In this document: piece after piece, positions 40,877 to 44,893 of the stretch
How the letters are laid out: each line of letters opens with the position of its first letter
Numbering within the stretch: the stretch's first letter is position 1
Made by a program: the position numbers and the translations under genes
Origin: Bacteroidota bacterium
GTDB lineage: Bacteria; Bacteroidota; Bacteroidia; Chitinophagales; Chitinophagaceae
DNA length: 44,893 bases
Direction: 5' to 3'
Assembly (NCBI GenBank): GCA_018268105.1
Contig: JAFDXG010000008.1
Span: 1-44,893 of the forward strand
The notes under the pieces: model-generated
The model's input: the letters and a program-made list of their open reading frames with translations, nothing else
What the model was told of the DNA's origin: nothing
Database searches by the model: none

Positions 40877-43020
40877 GAAAAAGTTTTTTGCGGATGCATT
40901 CTGAATGAATCCTTTTGCAATCCTATTTTACTATAGGGAATGACTTTAAATCCTTCCCTAAATGCTTTTGGCGATACTCTGAAATCTTTATCTGCGGTAT
41001 TATATAACCACAAATTTTTCTTTGATACTTTGTCCCTGTCGCTTTGATAGTCACCTGTCACTTTAGACAATAGGTTGTCGTGCACCTGCACTATTTTCAA
41101 GGTAAGATCGTTATGCAGGTCGAGCCAGCGGCATCCATAAGCGATATTATGGGTTATGCTATTATGTTTTGCAACTGCAGGTTCATCCTGATACAAAGAA
41201 AGCAATGCAGGATATTTTATAGAAAAAGGTGGTTGTGTATAATGTACAGCATCCATCCTGTTAAATAATGTATTATCGGTGCCATCAAAATAATACTTGG
41301 CCCAGCCAAGTCCTCTTGAGTCAACATGTATAGCAAGAGTGCAATCCACAAAAATGTTATTATCAATTATATTGTCGCGCCCCCCTCCTATCATTACGGC
41401 CCTTGCACAGTTTGAAAAAATATTGCTATAAACCGTAGTTCCACTGGCCCAATCATCGAGATAGACAGCATTTACATCATGCGCTCCTGTTCCTTTAAGA
41501 TCATGAAAATAGTTGTAGCGAATAATGTTACCACGTTCCGTCCAGTCGCGTCCCATATAAAATCCGCCTACATCACCCGTCTCAAGCGCCAGGTTGAATA
41601 ACTCATTATACTCAATGATATGTTCATTGCCACTGAGCAATATCCCGGCACCGGGTACTTCGTGTATACGATTATGCTGTATGTAATTACCAACACCTGC
41701 AATTTTAATTGCGGGCTGATAGGTTCTTATCCACTGACTGATATCATGAATATCATTATTAGTAGCGAAGTCCTCTCCGGCTGTCAGTGTATTTCGGTCG
41801 CCTCCGGTTATAGCTATACCACCAAAAGCCACATCAAATATATTACAGGACAACACCCCGTTTTTTTCTCCGCCATTAATCACTACAGCAGTATTTCCTA
41901 AGTTGCTAAATGTGCAACCGCTTACAATATTATTTTTGCCGCCGTTTATTACCAGTCCATTACCACGGGAAAATTCAAAGCTGATACCTTCAATATATAC
42001 ATTCTCTGACTGGTTTATTTGCATTAAAGGCTGATCAAGCAGTGAAATAAAAACTTTAGCCTCCTGCAAAGGAGAAGGGGGCCAGAAATATAATTTCCCC
42101 TGGTTGCGGTCAAGGCACCACTCTCCGGGCTTATCAAGCTCTTCCAAAATGTTCATAGCATAGTAGCGCTGTCCTTTCGATAATCCATAATGTATGCTCT
42201 GCGGCCGGATATAAATTGTTTTAGCAGCAGTATCTATTGATTGTATTTGCAACATCTCGTCATACCAGTCCCAGGTCCAGTAGCCATGCAGAATAATATT
42301 GCTGATATCAGACCATTTTGCCGGCCGGTCTTCTGTATACGTAAACTTTCCATAATGCCTCCCAACAGGAAAACCAAACCGCAAATGTTGCAAATCACCT
42401 TTAAACATCAATTCTCCGGTTTGAGGAACATCTGCAATGGTTGCCCATCCTTCGTTCGGCCATCTCGATAAAGGCATTTTTTGGTTGTTGAAAAAAAGTT
42501 CTGTGCCGGGGCCACCCCGACTGGTAATCGTTCCATAGTCAGTAATTCCCTGTGCTTTCAAATCAATTTCCATAATATGACTGCTGAATGCAGGATTAAT
42601 CTTTTTTAGTGTACCCGTATCTGTTATTGTATGAAAGCCTGTAATTTCCTTACTGCCCATTAATTGTACTTTTTCGCCAGGGTAACTTTTCCAAACAATA
42701 GCTTTACCAGTATTTCCGCTGCTATTATGAGATAATACAAATGTTTTACTGATCATATAAGTTCCGCCACGTATAATTATTTCGATATCCTCACCGGGCA
42801 TTTGTTGTTGTGCATTAATCTGCTCCACCTGCCATCTTGCCTTTTCTAATGTTTTGAAAGGCCCGTCAGTAGCCGATGCATTGGACTGTGGTAACCTCCC
42901 CGACCATTCATCATTTCCAGAAGGAGAAACATAAAATACAATGCGGGATGAATTGCCGGCAAATACATTCACAGAAAAAACTGTTATGAAATACAAAAAA
43001 GAAGTAAGAATATGTTTCAT
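40867..43020 (-). CDS. Secreted right-handed beta-helix protein
   Basis: Starting at ATG 43020 the protein has 717 aa and a signal peptide (KHILTSFLYFITVFSVNVFAG); the upstream TTG/ATG extension adds only eight polar residues. After FYVSPSGNDEWSGRL and a GPFKTLEKARWQVEQI segment, typical of the entry to beta-helix enzymes, repeated rungs such as NNIVSGCTFSNLGNTAVVINGG, GVLSCNIFDVAFGGIAITGGDRN and NIIDNNIFVDCTLAIHV fill about residues 340-560. The C-terminal part (about 600-717) is non-repetitive. Proteins of this build are polysaccharide lyases, glycosidases or epimerases. No catalytic residues could be fixed. It is likely a periplasmic or secreted glycan-acting enzyme. Confidence 0.88.
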   Translation of the reverse strand: MKHILTSFLYFITVFSVNVFAGNSSRIVFYVSPSGNDEWSGRLPQSNASATDGPFKTLEKARWQVEQINAQQQMPGEDIEIIIRGGTYMISKTFVLSHNSSGNTGKAIVWKSYPGEKVQLMGSKEITGFHTITDTGTLKKINPAFSSHIMEIDLKAQGITDYGTITSRGGPGTELFFNNQKMPLSRWPNEGWATIADVPQTGELMFKGDLQHLRFGFPVGRHYGKFTYTEDRPAKWSDISNIILHGYWTWDWYDEMLQIQSIDTAAKTIYIRPQSIHYGLSKGQRYYAMNILEELDKPGEWCLDRNQGKLYFWPPSPLQEAKVFISLLDQPLMQINQSENVYIEGISFEFSRGNGLVINGGKNNIVSGCTFSNLGNTAVVINGGEKNGVLSCNIFDVAFGGIAITGGDRNTLTAGEDFATNNDIHDISQWIRTYQPAIKIAGVGNYIQHNRIHEVPGAGILLSGNEHIIEYNELFNLALETGDVGGFYMGRDWTERGNIIRYNYFHDLKGTGAHDVNAVYLDDWASGTTVYSNIFSNCARAVMIGGGRDNIIDNNIFVDCTLAIHVDSRGLGWAKYYFDGTDNTLFNRMDAVHYTQPPFSIKYPALLSLYQDEPAVAKHNSITHNIAYGCRWLDLHNDLTLKIVQVHDNLLSKVTGDYQSDRDKVSKKNLWLYNTADKDFRVSPKAFREGFKVIPYSKIGLQKDSFRMHPQKTFSYK

Positions 43021-43130
43021 TAAGTCAGTGCTATTCATTACCAACAGAGTTTATTAAGAAATGTTTATTAAAGATTGTATTATCTGAGTAAAAGACTATA
43101 TATGCAAGAATAGAATTATATAAGGATACC

Positions 43131-43418
43131 TTATTTTATTAAGAATAAAAATTTGTTTCCTTCTTTTATACGGTCAATTAATCCTGTTGCTTCCAGGTCG
43201 AGCTTTACACCTTCAAGATACCATTCTACAGACCCGTTAAATGATATTTCCTTTATGGAAAAATATGAATTCACCTTGCTTACAAGTTCTGTATGGGTCA
43301 TCCCTTTTTTTTTGTTTAACGAAGCAAGGATTGCCTTTTTGAGTAACCCATACTTTTCAGCATCTATGCTGGCAAGCTTTTTACCCAGGGGGTGTATCAA
43401 TTGTATTTTCGCTTTCAT
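43131..43418 (-). CDS. Small conserved-looking protein, possible winged-helix (95 aa)
   Basis: The protein is short, basic and soluble. The segment GLLKKAILASLNKKKGMTHTELVSKVNSYF (about 24-53) has the helix-turn-helix-like spacing of a winged helix. FNGSVEWYLEGVKLDLEATGLIDRIKEGNKFLFL (59-92) would give the recognition helix and wing. It is reminiscent of DUF6958-type proteins, though I am not certain of that name. It lies alone between the beta-helix gene and the divergent CE7 esterase. Function is unknown; DNA binding is a guess. Confidence 0.65.
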   Translation of the reverse strand: MKAKIQLIHPLGKKLASIDAEKYGLLKKAILASLNKKKGMTHTELVSKVNSYFSIKEISFNGSVEWYLEGVKLDLEATGLIDRIKEGNKFLFLIK

Positions 43419-43595
43419 TTTCGATGCTTAACGGCAAAATAAATTTCAATGCAGAAAACAGGATAATCTGCCTGAATAAAATTAAACAATTATTTTTTTG
43501 TCTGATTTTTGAGTGCCTGCGGCTGGAAGCAAATTTTTGTTTTTAGCCTTTCTCCTTTGTTCAAAAAAATATACTTATTTTCCAAAAAAATTACA

Positions 43596-44893
43596 ATGCC
43601 TGCCATAACATTCAAATCCATCCGCTATTTCGTTCTCCTGCTGATTTCAATTCTTTTTATCGGATATAGCCAGGGACAACCTGCAGAACAGTTGATTAAA
43701 GTAGTGGTGGCTCCTGACCATACGGACTGGACGTACAAACCCGGTGAAAATGTGAAATTCACCATCACCGTTTTGCAAAGTGGCAACGCATTGAAAAACG
43801 CCGTAGTTAAATATGAGATTGGTCCCGAAAAAATGGATCCCACAAAAAAGGATTCCCTCATTGTTGCAAACGGTACATTACGTGTTGATGGGGGAACAAT
43901 GAAAACACCGGGATTCCTGCGTTGCGTAGCCTCAGCAATTGTAAACAATAAAGTATACAGGGGGTTGGCTACTGCAGCTTTCAATCCGTTGCAGATAGTG
44001 CCGACTGTTGAAAATCCATCAGACTTCAATTCTTTTTGGAACCTTGCAAAAGCAGAACTGGCTACTATACCCTTAGATGCAATAATGACTTTAATCCCCG
44101 AACGCTGCACTGAAAAAGTAAATGTTTACCAGGTAAATCTTCAAAATTATAAGGCCGGAGCAAGATTGTATGGTATTCTTTGTGTGCCCAAAAAGGAAGG
44201 GAAATATCCCGCATTGCTGCAGGTACCGGGAGCAGGTATCAGACCCTACTCAGGAGATATAACCAATGCTGAAAAAGGCATCATCACTTTTCAAATTGGC
44301 ATACACGGCATACCGGTAGTCCTTGATCCCATAGTATATAACAACTTATCTGCAGGCGCACTCAGCAACTATTGGAATATCAATCTGGATGATAAAGACC
44401 GGTATTATTATAAACGTGTTTATCTGGGTTGTGTCCGTGCTAATGATTTTCTCACCAGTCTCCCGCAATACGATGGTAGTCACCTGGGTGTAATAGGAGG
44501 AAGCCAGGGCGGAGCCTTATCTATTATTACTGCGGCGCTCGACAACCGGGTAAAATATCTGGCGTCATTCTACCCCGCTTTATCAGATGTAACGGGCTAT
44601 CTCAAAGGCCGGGCAGGTGGTTGGCCTCATTTGTTTGACAAAAACAATATAGTATATAATAATACCAGGGAAAAAATTAATACCGTTGGGTATTATGATG
44701 TAGTGAATTTTGCCAGACAACTGAAAGTGCCGGGGATATATACCATGGGTTTCAACGATGAAACTTGTCCGCCCACATCTATGTATGCCACATACAATGC
44801 AATCACTGCACCCAAAGAATTATATGTTGTTCCCCAAACCGGACACTGGACATTTGGCGAGCAGCGGGATAAATTAAATGACTGGATAGTGGA
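43596..44893 (+). CDS. Acetylxylan esterase-like alpha/beta hydrolase (CE7 family), partial at window end
   Basis: The frame from ATG 43596 stays open to the last base, giving 432 residues without a stop. A signal peptide (RYFVLLLISILFIGYSQG) opens it. An Ig-like strand-rich domain spans about 35-125, then an alpha/beta hydrolase fold begins with ENPSDFNSFWNLAKAEL. The catalytic triad is visible: S303 in GGSQGGAL, D388 in GFNDETCPP and H417 in TGHWTFG. The Cys-Pro-Pro after the Asp is characteristic of CE7 deacetylases, which remove acetyl groups from xylo-oligosaccharides or cephalosporins. Only a short C-terminus should be missing. It is probably periplasmic. Confidence 0.9.
   Translation, partial: MPAITFKSIRYFVLLLISILFIGYSQGQPAEQLIKVVVAPDHTDWTYKPGENVKFTITVLQSGNALKNAVVKYEIGPEKMDPTKKDSLIVANGTLRVDGGTMKTPGFLRCVASAIVNNKVYRGLATAAFNPLQIVPTVENPSDFNSFWNLAKAELATIPLDAIMTLIPERCTEKVNVYQVNLQNYKAGARLYGILCVPKKEGKYPALLQVPGAGIRPYSGDITNAEKGIITFQIGIHGIPVVLDPIVYNNLSAGALSNYWNINLDDKDRYYYKRVYLGCVRANDFLTSLPQYDGSHLGVIGGSQGGALSIITAALDNRVKYLASFYPALSDVTGYLKGRAGGWPHLFDKNNIVYNNTREKINTVGYYDVVNFARQLKVPGIYTMGFNDETCPPTSMYATYNAITAPKELYVVPQTGHWTFGEQRDKLNDWIV

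Overview
The window looks like a Bacteroidota chromosome, most likely Chitinophagaceae. The grounds are the exbB-exbD-exbD-tonB cluster, the DUF3098-uppP pair, SusD/TonB-world style lipoproteins and periplasmic hydrolases, TAnnTTTG-type -7 boxes, and little sign of Shine-Dalgarno sequences. No rRNA, tRNA or CRISPR array was seen. All family assignments come from reading motifs; no database search was run.

Region 1 (1 to about 19,489) is a mobile genomic island beside the 3' end of mnmE. Every gene in it runs leftward, away from mnmE. Next to mnmE is a mobility module: a zinc-finger/HTH excisionase-like protein, a tyrosine recombinase, an unknown integrase-linked protein, a second HTH_17 protein, and a primase-like DUF3987 protein. 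No relaxase or conjugation gene is visible. Copies of TTGTTGCC/GGCAACAA cluster at both ends of the region in opposite orientation, so the left terminus probably lies at or just before base 1.

The cargo of the island is one tightly packed seven-gene operon (13,937 to 109). In order it encodes an XRE controller, three different DNA methyltransferases (DPPF, NPPY and NPPW types), a 1209-aa RecD-like SF1 helicase with a C-terminal PD-(D/E)XK-like domain, a 692-aa prokaryotic Argonaute whose PIWI active site appears lost, and a 193-aa protein of unknown function. Genes overlap by ATGA or are 7 to 46 bp apart. I read this as a candidate Argonaute-helicase-methyltransferase defence system: the methylases would mark self DNA, Argonaute would supply guide-dependent recognition, and the helicase/nuclease would be the effector. 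That division of labour is inference.

Region 2 (19,490 to 24,844) holds mnmE, a decayed exbD-like gene, a strong terminator, and the TonB energising operon (exbB, two exbD, tonB). Region 3 (24,845 to 33,324) is ordinary chromosome: a large zinc metalloprotease convergent with a DUF1080 lipoprotein, a D-aminoacylase-like amidohydrolase, an MBL-fold hydrolase, a UMF1-type MFS transporter, undecaprenyl-diphosphatase UppP and a DUF3098 protein.

Region 4 (33,555 to 44,893) carries an arginase-fold protein missing two metal ligands, a PBP4-type DD-carboxypeptidase followed at once by an orphan ORF, an EamA transporter, a MATE exporter, a sugar isomerase-like lipoprotein, a hairpin-rich 488-bp gap, the fluoride channel CrcB followed by what may be a universal-stress-protein stump, a beta-helix protein, a small unknown protein, and a CE7 acetylxylan esterase cut by the window end.
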